Origin: Synechococcales cyanobacterium bin31.maxbin.ball.101
GTDB lineage: Bacteria > Cyanobacteriota > Cyanobacteriia > Leptolyngbyales > Leptolyngbyaceae
Length of the DNA: 53,572 nucleotides
Assembly (NCBI GenBank): GCA_013298165.1
Contig: JAAFJU010000019.1
Location: forward strand, 1 to 53,572
Reading direction: 5' to 3'
Shown: positions 24,930-34,727 of the stretch, one piece after another
Position numbering within the stretch: position 1 is the stretch's first letter
Layout of the letters: every line of letters begins with the position of its first letter
The notes under the pieces: generated by a model
The model's database searches: none
What the model saw: the letters and a program-made list of their open reading frames with translations, nothing else
Told to the model about the DNA's origin: nothing
Translations under genes and position numbers: made by a program

Positions 24930-25346
24930 TTATTCTCCCCTTGCCGCCCGCAAGTCTTTCAGCCGTTGTGCGATCGCGTCCAGTTTATCTAAACTGGTCT
25001 GGTCCAGGTTGTCGGCGAAGGCGACGACCAGATCCGGATTGCTAATGTTGAGAAATTGATTCAACTGATCGTAAGAATTCAGCGCATTGGTCTCTTCGCG
25101 AGTGATGCAAGCCTGCCAATAATGAACCTTATCCCGATCGTTACAACGTAGCCAGCCCTTTTGAGTCAGCCGTTTCAGGACCGTCGTGACACTCGTGTAG
25201 GCCAATTCTCGGTTGGGATCGCTGAGGATTTGCTGATGGACATCCTTCACCGTCGCCCCACCCAAATCCCAAATAATGTTGAGAATTTCTTGCTCTAGGG
25301 GTCCGAGGGACATCTGCTGGGGACGATAGTTCGGGAGGCTAGCCAT
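24930..25346 (-). CDS. BlaI/MecI/CopY family repressor
   Basis: A 138-residue winged-helix protein. SLGPLEQEILNIIWDLGGATVKDV then TSVTTVLKRLTQKGWL is the recognition helix region of the BlaI/MecI family, and the C-terminal half is a dimerisation part. Probably represses its own operon with the M56 protease gene and is inactivated by cleavage. No beta-lactamase lies near, so other envelope or photosynthetic targets are possible. Confidence 0.9.
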   Translation of the reverse strand: MASLPNYRPQQMSLGPLEQEILNIIWDLGGATVKDVHQQILSDPNRELAYTSVTTVLKRLTQKGWLRCNDRDKVHYWQACITREETNALNSYDQLNQFLNISNPDLVVAFADNLDQTSLDKLDAIAQRLKDLRAARGE

Positions 25347-25376
25347 ACGTACTGGGAGTAAAATCTCCCAGCTATT

Positions 25377-26558
25377 CTAGCGCGTTTTTGTTAGCAGGGT
25401 TTCATACTTTTGTGTCAATTGAGGGGCGATCGCTGCCCAGCTATAGGTGGTATTCGCAAATTTGGCTGCATTTTGGCCTTTGGTGTCACGCAGGGTTTTG
25501 CTGGTTAGGGCTATTTTGAGCGATCGGGCTAAGCTATTGGCCTCACATTCACACACCCAACCGGAATCTGAATGGGTAATGTCAGTGTGAATATGAACCT
25601 GATCAGAAATTACAACCGGAACGCCAACGGACATTGCTTCTGCTACAGCAATTCCAAAATTTTCATAATAAGACGGTAAAACAAATAGATCTGCTAATTC
25701 GAGTAAATCCCGTTTTAACGCACCAGAGACAAAGCCTGTGCAAGTCAGTCGATCGGAGCCAATTGCCTGCTCTACTTGCTTTTTAATGGCTTCGGCGTAA
25801 TTTGGATCTTGGGGATTTGCGCCTGCGAGGATGAGGTGAAAATCGGTGTCTGAAGCGATCGCTTTTAACGCAGGAATCAGTAAGTCAAATCCTTTCTTCG
25901 GTTCGATGCGGGACATGTAGAGCAGAATGGGCCGATCGGTTGCAATTTGGTACTGCGATCGGAGGGTTTGCAAATCCTGTTCTGGTGCAGGTAATTGCAC
26001 ACCGAGAGGCAAGACCCAATCGATCGTGTTCACCCCAAACCGTTCGGAAATCTTTGCTTCCTGGTCGCTGGTGAAATGAAGGGCGCTCGATCCCGCAAGG
26101 TTAGGGCGTTCAAGGAGTTGGGCGTAGAGTTGTTTGGCGAGGCGCTTTTTTTGGAGATCGGCGGGGTCTAGGGTGCCGAGGGGACGCAAAATATAGGGGA
26201 CGTTTTGCAGTCGGGCGATCGTGGCCGCGATCGAACTCACGGGAGAAAACAAGGCGTGAATATGTACGACATCGTAATCACGAATGTGTTGGTTTAACCA
26301 TTGGAATAACCCAAGGGAAAACTTATACCGCTTGAAGGGTTTGCAGTTGAAGTAGAGAATGTCAAATCCCGCCTCTTGGCGAAGGGGAATGCCGATCGGG
26401 ACGTCGAGAGCGGCTTGGCCCCGATCGCCGTTGGAATTGGTGGTGACGATCGTGACCTCATGCCCCAGGGCCGCCAATGCCCCACACAGTCCAATGACCA
26501 TTTGGCTGGGTCCGCCGTAAACAAGGGAGACGCTGGGGATGACGTGGAGAATTTTCAT
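25377..26558 (-). CDS. Glycosyltransferase family 4
   Basis: A 393-residue GT-B fold enzyme. N-terminal MKILHVIPSVSLVYGGPSQM and a C-terminal GT1/GT4 domain with PSYYENFGIAVAEAMSVG, which has the two Glu of the E-x7-E motif. It would transfer a sugar from a nucleotide donor during polysaccharide synthesis. Two genes of polysaccharide O-acetylation type precede it on the same strand, so a joint role in exopolysaccharide is likely; the sugar is unknown. Confidence 0.87.
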   Translation of the reverse strand: MKILHVIPSVSLVYGGPSQMVIGLCGALAALGHEVTIVTTNSNGDRGQAALDVPIGIPLRQEAGFDILYFNCKPFKRYKFSLGLFQWLNQHIRDYDVVHIHALFSPVSSIAATIARLQNVPYILRPLGTLDPADLQKKRLAKQLYAQLLERPNLAGSSALHFTSDQEAKISERFGVNTIDWVLPLGVQLPAPEQDLQTLRSQYQIATDRPILLYMSRIEPKKGFDLLIPALKAIASDTDFHLILAGANPQDPNYAEAIKKQVEQAIGSDRLTCTGFVSGALKRDLLELADLFVLPSYYENFGIAVAEAMSVGVPVVISDQVHIHTDITHSDSGWVCECEANSLARSLKIALTSKTLRDTKGQNAAKFANTTYSWAAIAPQLTQKYETLLTKTR

Positions 26559-26645
26559 GGGGCCTTTTGTTCGATCGACTGTCCTTAACTTTCCTCATTT
26601 GGGGTTAGAAGTAACAGTCGAGAATCCCATGATGTGTATCTGTTC

Positions 26646-27644
26646 CTAAGTCTTGGATTTGGAATCCGCGATCAATGGCTTGAGTAAGGAGACTAATTCC
26701 TGGGTGCGAGTGGTGACAGCCTGATCATGTAAATGATAAATAGTGTCATAAAAATAAGACTTGTCATACATAAACTGTCGTGACTTGCCTGCAAGGGAAA
26801 CGTTGTTTTTTGCGTAAAATGTCTGAATATCGTGAAACAATCGCTGATAGCTGGCTTGCTGATAAACGTCAAACCACAATGTATTGGGCCAAGTTGCCAT
26901 GACCTTGACGTTATTCGATCGGCACCATTCAATAAATTTAGCGATTTTCTCAAATGCCGCTGGGTTTTCTAATATGTTGGCTTTCAGGGGAATGGGCCTG
27001 AGATCCTTGAGTTTGTTTAACTGCACTTCCCCGATTTGACTTTTCTGATTGGCCGTAGTGTCACCATTTTGATTTAGCTCTTCCGCATGGTAGCCATTCG
27101 TGTCTATGGTGGGCAGTAACCGAAGCTTGACTCCAACCCCATAAATCATTCGCTCAAGAGGGAGTTCGAGCAACACCTTTGGATGTGACAGAATGTAGCC
27201 TGGATCGTGACCAAAAACATAACCGACTAACGTATTCGATCGCTTGTAGTCGGCCATATACAACTCGTATTCAGGCGCGAGTAAAACGGTATCCCCTGGT
27301 TTTACAAATTCTTTTGTTCGATGTAGTAGGTAGTCTACTCCTAGCCCTGCATGGGTTCCTAGATTGAACGTGGGAACTTTGGTTTCCTGTTGGATGGTCG
27401 CTGCACTAATCCCAAATAGGGCACTTGATCCCGCCATGATGACCATTTTTGGAGATTCAACCGAATCCATCAAGCGATGTCGAGTGGCATACAAACCTGC
27501 AATCCAAGTTGCAGCCGGGGTTGATGAACCGATTTGTGCGATCGCAGCCATTCCAAAGATCAGCCAGCAACTTAAAAAACCAATCAATGTTGATTTGAGA
27601 TATCGACGATAATTCAAACGATCGGGATGAGTAGCTTGAGTCAT
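26646..27644 (-). CDS. Membrane-anchored SGNH/DltD-like hydrolase family protein
   Basis: A 332-residue protein with one N-terminal membrane helix (about residues 17-38) and an extracytoplasmic domain. KMVIMAGSSALFGISA resembles the nucleophile block of SGNH enzymes (GSS), and FYDTIYHLHDQAV near the end resembles the D-x-x-H block. It sits 40 bases downstream of an MBOAT acyltransferase, the pairing seen in alginate (AlgI/AlgJ/AlgX) and Dlt systems. I infer a periplasmic partner in O-acetylation. The remote similarity is not proven. Confidence 0.6.
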   Translation of the reverse strand: MTQATHPDRLNYRRYLKSTLIGFLSCWLIFGMAAIAQIGSSTPAATWIAGLYATRHRLMDSVESPKMVIMAGSSALFGISAATIQQETKVPTFNLGTHAGLGVDYLLHRTKEFVKPGDTVLLAPEYELYMADYKRSNTLVGYVFGHDPGYILSHPKVLLELPLERMIYGVGVKLRLLPTIDTNGYHAEELNQNGDTTANQKSQIGEVQLNKLKDLRPIPLKANILENPAAFEKIAKFIEWCRSNNVKVMATWPNTLWFDVYQQASYQRLFHDIQTFYAKNNVSLAGKSRQFMYDKSYFYDTIYHLHDQAVTTRTQELVSLLKPLIADSKSKT

Positions 27645-27684
27645 GAGATTAGCGGTATGGGATGAGAAATTTAGAGATTAAGAC

Positions 27685-29250
27685 TTAGAAGTTGAAGTAT
27701 AGGAACTCACTCGTGGATGCAGACAAAAATAACTTGCTGCAAAGAAAGAAACTAAATCCAAGGCCGAGTCCAAATAGCGTGCTAGATGACTTTTTCAGGA
27801 TCATCATCCACTGTTCGGATTTCAGGTTTGAGATAACGGGCAAAAACCTTGATCCGATCGATAAGCTAGGAAATAATGTTTGCCGATCGTTGAACTGGAT
27901 GATTTTTTGTGTGTTGGGTGCAAACCCAATGATGCCCAGCAAAATCCCTAAAACTCCTAACGTTAATATCAGCTCTAAACCACGCCAATTATTAGAAGCG
28001 ATTCCTGTGAACCCGGATAGGCCGATTATGATTTGGCGAGCACTAGAGAGGGTTTCGGCGCGAAAAAAGATCCAGGAGGTCATGACGGTGACAAAAGTGA
28101 CCCCCACTGCGAGGCGACGAGTCCAGGGATATCGATCGGCATAATCAAAGCCCCGTTGCTTTTGCCAACTGTTCCATTGGTGATTGATGATTAGGCAAAT
28201 GCCATGCATTCCACCCCAAATTACAAAGGTCCATCCCGCCCCATGCCAAAGTCCGCCGAGTAACATGGTGATCAACAAATTCAGATGTCGTCGCAAGGGT
28301 CCGAGACGACTTCCTCCCATGGGAATATAGAGATAGTCGCGTAGGAAGTTCGATAGTGTGATGTGCCAACGCCGCCAGAAATCAACAATACTGATAGCTT
28401 TGTACGGGGAGTTGAAGTTGATGGGAAACTGGATATTGAACAGCATTGCGGAGCCGATCGCCATATCTGAATAGCCAGAGAAGTCAAAATAAAGTTGGAT
28501 GGTATAGGCGATCGCTCCAATCCAACTATCCATTAAACTGGTGCTAGCAGAATGAGCGGCTTGATAAAAAACAGTGTTCGCATAACCTGCTGAATAATCG
28601 GCGAAAACGACTTTTTTGAAGAGACCTATGCCAAAAATTGTCAAACCAATGGCAACATTTTTAAGCTGAATTTGATTAATGTTAGATGATTTAAATTGAG
28701 GGATTAATTCATGATGGTGAATGATGGGTCCTGCGATGAGATGGGGGAAGAAGGTGATGAATAGCGAGTAGTCAACTAGACTGTATGCTTTTGATGTTCC
28801 GCGATAGGCGTCAACTAGGTAGGCAATTTGAGTAAACGTAAAGAAAGACAGTGCTAATGGTAAGACAATGGCCTGGAGCGTAAAGTTACTACTGAATAGT
28901 CCGTTCAGACTGTCTATAAAGAAATTTGTATATTTGAAATAGCCGAGCGCAACTAAATTAAGAAGTAAACCTAAAAATAACAGACCTTTTCGGGGTCTGA
29001 TGCTCGCAGCCAAAGGCTCTTTTTCATCTGCTGTGAGATGTTGAAGATAGTGCCCGATTGTGTAATTAACCGCGATCGAGATCAACAGCAATCCTAGATA
29101 GCTGACATTCCACCATGCATAGAAAATCAGGGATGCAATCGTCAGAAAGATTTTTGCAAGCTGCTGCTGACCGCACTGTATCAGTACAAAGAATAAACTG
29201 ACTGTAAGTGGCAGGAAGAGAAAAATAAATTCCGCTGAGCTAAATATCAT
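27685..29250 (-). CDS. MBOAT family O-acyltransferase (AlgI-like)
   Basis: About 521 residues with about 11 membrane segments. The start MIFSSAEFIFLFLPLTVSL is typical; a GTG nine bases earlier would add three residues. The conserved MBOAT block RRWHITLSNFLRDYLYIP and the catalytic-His motif WHGAGWTFVIWGGMHG are present. AlgI-like proteins move acetyl groups across the membrane to exopolysaccharides. It is first in a minus-strand unit with an SGNH-like protein and a GT4. Confidence 0.92.
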   Translation of the reverse strand: MIFSSAEFIFLFLPLTVSLFFVLIQCGQQQLAKIFLTIASLIFYAWWNVSYLGLLLISIAVNYTIGHYLQHLTADEKEPLAASIRPRKGLLFLGLLLNLVALGYFKYTNFFIDSLNGLFSSNFTLQAIVLPLALSFFTFTQIAYLVDAYRGTSKAYSLVDYSLFITFFPHLIAGPIIHHHELIPQFKSSNINQIQLKNVAIGLTIFGIGLFKKVVFADYSAGYANTVFYQAAHSASTSLMDSWIGAIAYTIQLYFDFSGYSDMAIGSAMLFNIQFPINFNSPYKAISIVDFWRRWHITLSNFLRDYLYIPMGGSRLGPLRRHLNLLITMLLGGLWHGAGWTFVIWGGMHGICLIINHQWNSWQKQRGFDYADRYPWTRRLAVGVTFVTVMTSWIFFRAETLSSARQIIIGLSGFTGIASNNWRGLELILTLGVLGILLGIIGFAPNTQKIIQFNDRQTLFPSLSIGSRFLPVISNLKSEQWMMILKKSSSTLFGLGLGFSFFLCSKLFLSASTSEFLYFNF

Positions 29251-29440
29251 AAATGTCACTAGTTAAAATATTGTTTTGACCTTTACAGTCAATAAATCTC
29301 TTTCTAAAGATAGAGAATTTAGATTTCCTACTCTACTTGAGACGTACGTGACAATACTGACTTACGGATTACGCTTTATTTAAGCTTCACTAAAAATAGG
29401 TAAATAAGACGATATTTTCATCTTTTGAGTAAATTCTCTT

Positions 29441-31777
29441 TTATCGTCCGACCAGTGTGAAAGCGGACCAGTCCTTAGGGGATGGGTATTTTTTAATCGT
29501 TTTTAGCATGGCGGTGCGAAGGGCGATCGCGCGATCGGGATTGGTTTTCAGGGCTTGGTAGAAGTTGACCATTAGGGTTTCGGTGGAGCGATCGTTGACG
29601 GCCCAGAGTGACACCACGACACTGGGCGTTCCGGCGACGAGCCACGATCGCGATAACCCCAATACGCCATCCCCCGTCAACGTTCCTCGCCCCGTATCGC
29701 AGGCACTCAGCACCACGAGTTCAGCTTGAATGGATAGATTGAAAATGTCGTTGGCGGTTAGAATGCCGTCGTCGGTGGGAGAACTGGCGAGGACGATCGC
29801 TCCGGGGGTGTCTATGGCTTCGAGTTGACCATATTCGAGCAGGCCGTGGGTGGCGAGGTGAATGTGGGTGGCGCGTTCGAGTTTTGGGAAGAGGGTCTGG
29901 CGGGTGGCGGTTTTGCCGATGTAGGGTGGGGTGTTGAAGAGGTTGCTAATGGCGATCGCTTCGGTTTCGGAGGCGGGAAGGGCCGCGAGTCCGGTGGGCA
30001 TGGGGGAGGGATTGCCGATGATGAGAGGGGAGGGAGTTGGGGATTTTGTGAGGGGCGGGATTAGGTTGAGGACTTGGATGGAGGGGGCGTAGGCGATCGT
30101 GTGCTGTTCAATCAGGTATTTGCCGTTGCGATCGGGGAGGGCGGCGAAGGGGACGAGGAAGAGTTGTTCCTGGGGGATGATGATGATGCGATCGTTGGGA
30201 TTGTTTGGGAGGAGGTCTGCGATCGGTTCGATGAGTGTTTTGTAGAGTTCGGGGAGGGCGGGGTAGGTGAGGGAGGCGGGGAGGTTTTCGGGCTGTGGGG
30301 TTTCGGGGAGTTTGAGTTGTTCGGCTAGGCTGGGGCAGGCGGGGGATAGACAGCGGGCGATGTTGATGGTTTGTTCTAGTGTGCCTTGGGTTTTGCGTTT
30401 TGATCGTAAATCAACGTCACGCATTGTAATTTTACCGTTGGGTTGAACAACCCAAATTAGAACTCGTGAGGCATCTGCTCGCTGTTTCCCTCGGAATTTA
30501 AAATCGTCGTCGGGGACAATCGCGTATTCAATCAGTGTAGCGTTTTGAGTTTTGGCTGTTTTGCGAATGTCTTCTAACGTGATGGTGGCGAGTTCTGTGA
30601 AGGTGCTTTTGGATTTTGTTTGGCGTTGGTTGAGAAGTTCGGCGAAGGCACGGGCGCGGCCTTGTTCTGCGGCTTCGAGGGCGGCTTCGTCTTTGTGGGC
30701 GGAGACGAGGACTTGCTGGAGGAGGCTGTAGGTGTGGAGTTGGGTGTCGAGTTTTGAGACTTTGTAGGTGTCGCTCAGGTTGAGGCGAAGCCTGTCGAGT
30801 AATTTGATGGATTGTCGTAGGGCGGTTTCGGCTTCGGTGAGGCGATCGTTGATGTGGTAGGTGTGGCCGAGGTTGTTGAGGGCTTGGGCTTGGATTTCGG
30901 GGTCGGCGAGTTGGCGGGCGATCGTTAGGCTTTGGCGGTAGGTGGCGATGGCGGTGGGGTAGTCTTTCAGGTCTTCGTAGAGGAGTCCGAGGTTGCTGAG
31001 GATTTTGGCTTGGAGGGATTGGTTTTTGAGGGTTTGGGCGAGGGTGAGGGCGGTTTTGTATTCTGCTTGGGCTAGTTCCTTTTGGTTGCGAATGTGGTAG
31101 ATGCTGGCGAGACTGAAGTGGGTGTTGGCTTGACTGGTGCGGTCTTCGAGGGTTTGGCTGAGTTTGAGGGATTGTTGGAGTTGGGTCAGGGCTAGGTCGT
31201 CTTTGCCCATGATGGAGTAGAGACCTCCGAGGTTGTTGAGGATGAGGCTTTCGAGGTTTGGGGTTTGGGTAAGCTGAGCGAGGCGGAGGCTTTGGTTGTA
31301 GGCGCGGAGGGCGCGATCGTAGTTGCCGAGGGATTCTTGGGTGTTGCCGAGGTTGAGGAGAATTTGGCTCAGATCTCGGCGGTAGCGTTGTTTTTTGGAA
31401 TCGCTTTTTGATTCGTTAATCAGTTGTAGGATCTGTTTCCCTGCGGCGCGATGGCGATCGGCGGATTTGCTGTATTGGCCGAGGTTGCGGTAGGCGATGC
31501 CGAGGTTGCTGAGGAGTTTGGTGTTGTAGTCGGGTTTGTTTTCGGGAATGAGCAGGAGTTGTTCGAGGGCGGTGGCGGCGGTTTGGTAGCGTTCTTCTTG
31601 GATGGCTTTTTCGGCTTGGGTGGCGAGTTCTAGGGGGGAGGCGGCGATTTCCGTTCCAGGAGGCGTTGCCAACGTGAGGGTTGCGAAGAGTAATACGAAG
31701 GTGAATGCTAGGGTGAAGAGGCCCCCTAACCCCCAATTCTGGGGGGACCGGAGTTTGGGGTTCGATCGGTTAATCAT
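29441..31777 (-). CDS. TPR-CHAT domain protein, exported
   Basis: A 778-residue protein: signal sequence (hydrophobic at about 19-37), eight or more TPRs (about 45-340) and a C-terminal CHAT domain. Catalytic His and Cys are in HLATHGLLEY (H644) and VVLSACDTGRG (C693), the caspase-like pair, followed by SLWAVND. CHAT proteins are cysteine peptidases; some are activated by partner proteins bound to the TPRs. The ATG overlaps the stop of the exoprotein gene at 31774 (ATGA), implying coupled translation. Residues 8-20 are encoded by a GC-rich dispersed repeat, which may have extended the signal peptide. Confidence 0.9.
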   Translation of the reverse strand: MINRSNPKLRSPQNWGLGGLFTLAFTFVLLFATLTLATPPGTEIAASPLELATQAEKAIQEERYQTAATALEQLLLIPENKPDYNTKLLSNLGIAYRNLGQYSKSADRHRAAGKQILQLINESKSDSKKQRYRRDLSQILLNLGNTQESLGNYDRALRAYNQSLRLAQLTQTPNLESLILNNLGGLYSIMGKDDLALTQLQQSLKLSQTLEDRTSQANTHFSLASIYHIRNQKELAQAEYKTALTLAQTLKNQSLQAKILSNLGLLYEDLKDYPTAIATYRQSLTIARQLADPEIQAQALNNLGHTYHINDRLTEAETALRQSIKLLDRLRLNLSDTYKVSKLDTQLHTYSLLQQVLVSAHKDEAALEAAEQGRARAFAELLNQRQTKSKSTFTELATITLEDIRKTAKTQNATLIEYAIVPDDDFKFRGKQRADASRVLIWVVQPNGKITMRDVDLRSKRKTQGTLEQTINIARCLSPACPSLAEQLKLPETPQPENLPASLTYPALPELYKTLIEPIADLLPNNPNDRIIIIPQEQLFLVPFAALPDRNGKYLIEQHTIAYAPSIQVLNLIPPLTKSPTPSPLIIGNPSPMPTGLAALPASETEAIAISNLFNTPPYIGKTATRQTLFPKLERATHIHLATHGLLEYGQLEAIDTPGAIVLASSPTDDGILTANDIFNLSIQAELVVLSACDTGRGTLTGDGVLGLSRSWLVAGTPSVVVSLWAVNDRSTETLMVNFYQALKTNPDRAIALRTAMLKTIKKYPSPKDWSAFTLVGR
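31720..31760. repeat. GC-rich palindromic repeat inside the CHAT gene
   Basis: GGCCCCCTAACCCCC-AATT-CTGGGGGGACCGG, the same element as at 6573, lies within the 5' coding part and is translated as KLRSPQNWGLGGL ahead of the signal helix. Confidence 0.75.
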
Positions 31778-34404
31778 TTGAGTATCTTCAGGATTTCGTC
31801 GTCGTTGTCATTGGGTTTGCAAGGATTTTTGATGGCGTTTGGATCGGTGGTGCGATCGGGTGATCGGGTTGCTTCTTGTGGGGCGCTGGCGATCGTTGTT
31901 GTTTGGGGGCAGGTGGCGAGGGTTTTGGTGTTGCGGGTTTCGAGGTCGATCGGGGGGACTTTTAGGTCAACTTTCGGGTCAATCTTAATATCGAAACTTT
32001 GGTCCTGAAGGCCAACGCTAATTGTCCCGTTTAGTGAAACTTCTCGAACGATCGCTCCGACGGTTCCACTGGCTCCTTCAGAAAGGACGATCGGTTGATA
32101 GGTGGCATTCTTTTCGATATCAAAGGGGGTATTGATGAAGTTTGCAAATTGATCGCCCGCGTTCACCGGACGATAGGCATCGCCTGCACCCAAGGTTTCC
32201 TTCGCTCCCACTTCAAATCGACTTTTCTCACCTTGCAGTGTTACGCCTGCAAGCGGTGTCCTCTCAGGTCCGGTGCCCCCACTGTAGCGAAGACGAATGC
32301 CACCGCCTGAGACAAAGATACTGACGGGAGATGGAATGAATAGTTTTTTCGTAAATTCACCATTTTTAAGTAATGCAGTTTTAATTTCTTCAGTTGTTTT
32401 GCCTGTTTTACTTTCTAAAAATTTGAAGGCTGCTGCATCGGAAATCTCTGTTAGAGCGGGATTGTCTGAATTAACTAAGGTGTAATCGAAACTGGGGAAT
32501 GCGGTTCCGATCGCTTGAAACGTCCCCCCTGCGAAGATGTCGAGTGCGAGACCTGGATTGGGTACTCCTTGTTGACCTGCTGTAATACTATTTACTTCAA
32601 TGTTGCCAGCGTTTGCAATGAGTAACGTTGGTGTTGTGTTTGTCGATTTTAAATCTCCGGCCTTGATGTTTCCATTGGTTGATTTCAATACGATCGCGCC
32701 TAGATTGGTCGTGATATTCCCAACTTTAAGATCTTGACGGGTTGCGACTTCGACGGCGACTTGCTGGTTTGATGCTTGCGCGGTTAGATTCCCGAGATTG
32801 ACGCTGCCGGAGGTGATCTGAAGTGTGCCATTGGGAATTACGATCGAATCCCGCGCATCAAGGGTTTGAACGCTGCCATTGGTCCCTGTTTTTAAGGTTA
32901 AAGATTTTAGATTGAATCCAAACGTTAATTCATTATCATTCAAGTCTTCGATCGTAATTTTATTGGTTGCTTCTAAGGTGACGTTTCCGATGAGGGCTTC
33001 AAGTGCATTTTCGGAGATGGTAAAAATCCCAGCTCCATCGGTTGATAAAATAGAACCATCTGCAATCTCTGCATCATTCGCACCACCATTTCCATTGACA
33101 ATCCTGATTTCGTCTGGATCTAAGAGCAATGTGCCCGATCGGCCTTGCGGAGCCGAGACATCGACCGATCCGGTAAAGCCAAGCTGCTTGCGTCCAGAGA
33201 CCTCTACCGAGCCACCATTACCGCCCTGTGCGCCCCCTTTGGCTTCAATGCTTCCTGCAAATCTTGTCGTTCCATCAGACCAAATAATCGCTTCTCCCGC
33301 ATCGCTCCGATCGATCGAATTGACGCGAATCTTACTGGTGCGATCGACGATGGTGGTCATTGCGTTGGGGGCTGGTCCTGAACCTTGGTAGTCTCCGCCC
33401 ACCCGAACGTTTCCGCCACCCGATCGTCCTGATGCTTCTAAGGTTGCATCGATCACCCCAACAGTCTTGCCAAAGATCCCAATTTTGCCGCCCTTTTCGC
33501 CTGAGACATCAATGGTATTTGAGACTACGGCTACGCTGGGTTGATTTGGGATTTGGGTTTGCGATTCTTGTATCGAGAGGCTACGCCAACGGGTGAGTCT
33601 GACAATGCCATCTTTGACTTCAATGCCTGTTGCATTTGAGGCATTTTTGCCTGTTAAGAGTTCTGGAAGGGAGACAGGGCTACCGATTGTGGGGTTAATA
33701 GCAGTAATGGATTCGATCGGTAGGGTATAGCTTAATAGGTTTCCTGGTGCTGAAATCTGAACGGCTTTTCCGCCTTCGACAGCGACGATCGTTACGCTTC
33801 CCCCTGGAGTATTCAACGTTCCGGTATTAATCACTGTACCCCCAATCAGATTTAGAGATTGGTTCGCAGGTAATGTGAGAGTTCCGGTGTTGACGATCGC
33901 GCCAGGATTGCTACTCGTGAATGCGAACTGGGTTGGATCGCCTGTTAAAGCGTTGAGATTGCTATTGCCTGCTGCGTTGAACCAATTGTTGTTGCCGAAG
34001 CCGATCGCGTTGGCCGTTGTCGCGGTAAATGACCCATTGAGATTCAAACTCGCGCCATTGCCAAACAAAATTCCCGAAGGATTCATCAGAAATAGATTGA
34101 TGCCATTAGTGGATTGGATCACGCCTTGAATTTGAGATGGCGTGCCACCGGAGACTCGGCTGAGAATGTTTTGAATCGTGGCGTTATTAGGAATGAAGTT
34201 AGCAGTCTGGCCAGCGTTGACGTTGAAGGTCTGGAAATTGTGGAACTGGTTTTTTCCTGAGACTTGAGTGCCTGTGATATCGAGGCGATTGCCAGTAGGT
34301 GTGACGATCGTTCCCGCTTGAGGTTGAATCTGGGCGATCGTCGGCATCACCCCAGGCCCGAGGGCAATCGTCAAGGCGAAGACAGTACAACAGGAATAAC
34401 GCAT
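31774..34404 (-). CDS. Two-partner secretion exoprotein (FHA N-terminal domain), paralogue 1
   Basis: An 876-residue TpsA-type protein. Signal peptide (residues 1-24, MRYSCCTVFALTIALG), then the haemagglutination/TPS domain with NLFLMNPSGILFGNGAS and NTGTLTLPANQSLNLIGG. The rest is a beta-helix-like region with NxG-rich repeats. The final 55 residues carry two Cys (LATCPQTT, KNPCKPN) and the ending DDEILKILK, shared with the paralogue at 35283. It would be secreted through a TpsB pore, none of which is in the window. The CHAT gene overlaps its stop. Confidence 0.92.
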   Translation of the reverse strand: MRYSCCTVFALTIALGPGVMPTIAQIQPQAGTIVTPTGNRLDITGTQVSGKNQFHNFQTFNVNAGQTANFIPNNATIQNILSRVSGGTPSQIQGVIQSTNGINLFLMNPSGILFGNGASLNLNGSFTATTANAIGFGNNNWFNAAGNSNLNALTGDPTQFAFTSSNPGAIVNTGTLTLPANQSLNLIGGTVINTGTLNTPGGSVTIVAVEGGKAVQISAPGNLLSYTLPIESITAINPTIGSPVSLPELLTGKNASNATGIEVKDGIVRLTRWRSLSIQESQTQIPNQPSVAVVSNTIDVSGEKGGKIGIFGKTVGVIDATLEASGRSGGGNVRVGGDYQGSGPAPNAMTTIVDRTSKIRVNSIDRSDAGEAIIWSDGTTRFAGSIEAKGGAQGGNGGSVEVSGRKQLGFTGSVDVSAPQGRSGTLLLDPDEIRIVNGNGGANDAEIADGSILSTDGAGIFTISENALEALIGNVTLEATNKITIEDLNDNELTFGFNLKSLTLKTGTNGSVQTLDARDSIVIPNGTLQITSGSVNLGNLTAQASNQQVAVEVATRQDLKVGNITTNLGAIVLKSTNGNIKAGDLKSTNTTPTLLIANAGNIEVNSITAGQQGVPNPGLALDIFAGGTFQAIGTAFPSFDYTLVNSDNPALTEISDAAAFKFLESKTGKTTEEIKTALLKNGEFTKKLFIPSPVSIFVSGGGIRLRYSGGTGPERTPLAGVTLQGEKSRFEVGAKETLGAGDAYRPVNAGDQFANFINTPFDIEKNATYQPIVLSEGASGTVGAIVREVSLNGTISVGLQDQSFDIKIDPKVDLKVPPIDLETRNTKTLATCPQTTTIASAPQEATRSPDRTTDPNAIKNPCKPNDNDDEILKILK

Positions 34405-34727
34405 TATAAATGACCTTAATTTGAGGTTTGCAATTTTCTATTTCAGTACTTTAAGAAGACTCTGAATTTAAATCTGTTGTAGATGCGATATCTTTAGGAT
34501 TTATCGTAACTGGACTAAGGATTCAAAATAAACCGATCGTTTTTTGTTTGGTTTCTATTGTAAGACGAGGATGCAGGTTGGGCGAGATTTCTCAATAATT
34601 ATGGGTAAATCATGAATACGCTTGAATATTTCCTATACATCCTGTTACAGTCCCTTGAATAGAGATCAGTAAATGTACTGCTTTTATTGATTTATAAATA
34701 TTTTGCACGAAAAATAGTGGGTCAGGA
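34405..34727. other. Divergent intergenic region (323 bp)
   Basis: AT-rich DNA between the minus-strand exoprotein gene and the plus-strand DUF3365 gene. It must carry promoters for both. I see no unambiguous -35/-10 pair, hairpin or repeat in it. Confidence 0.5.
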
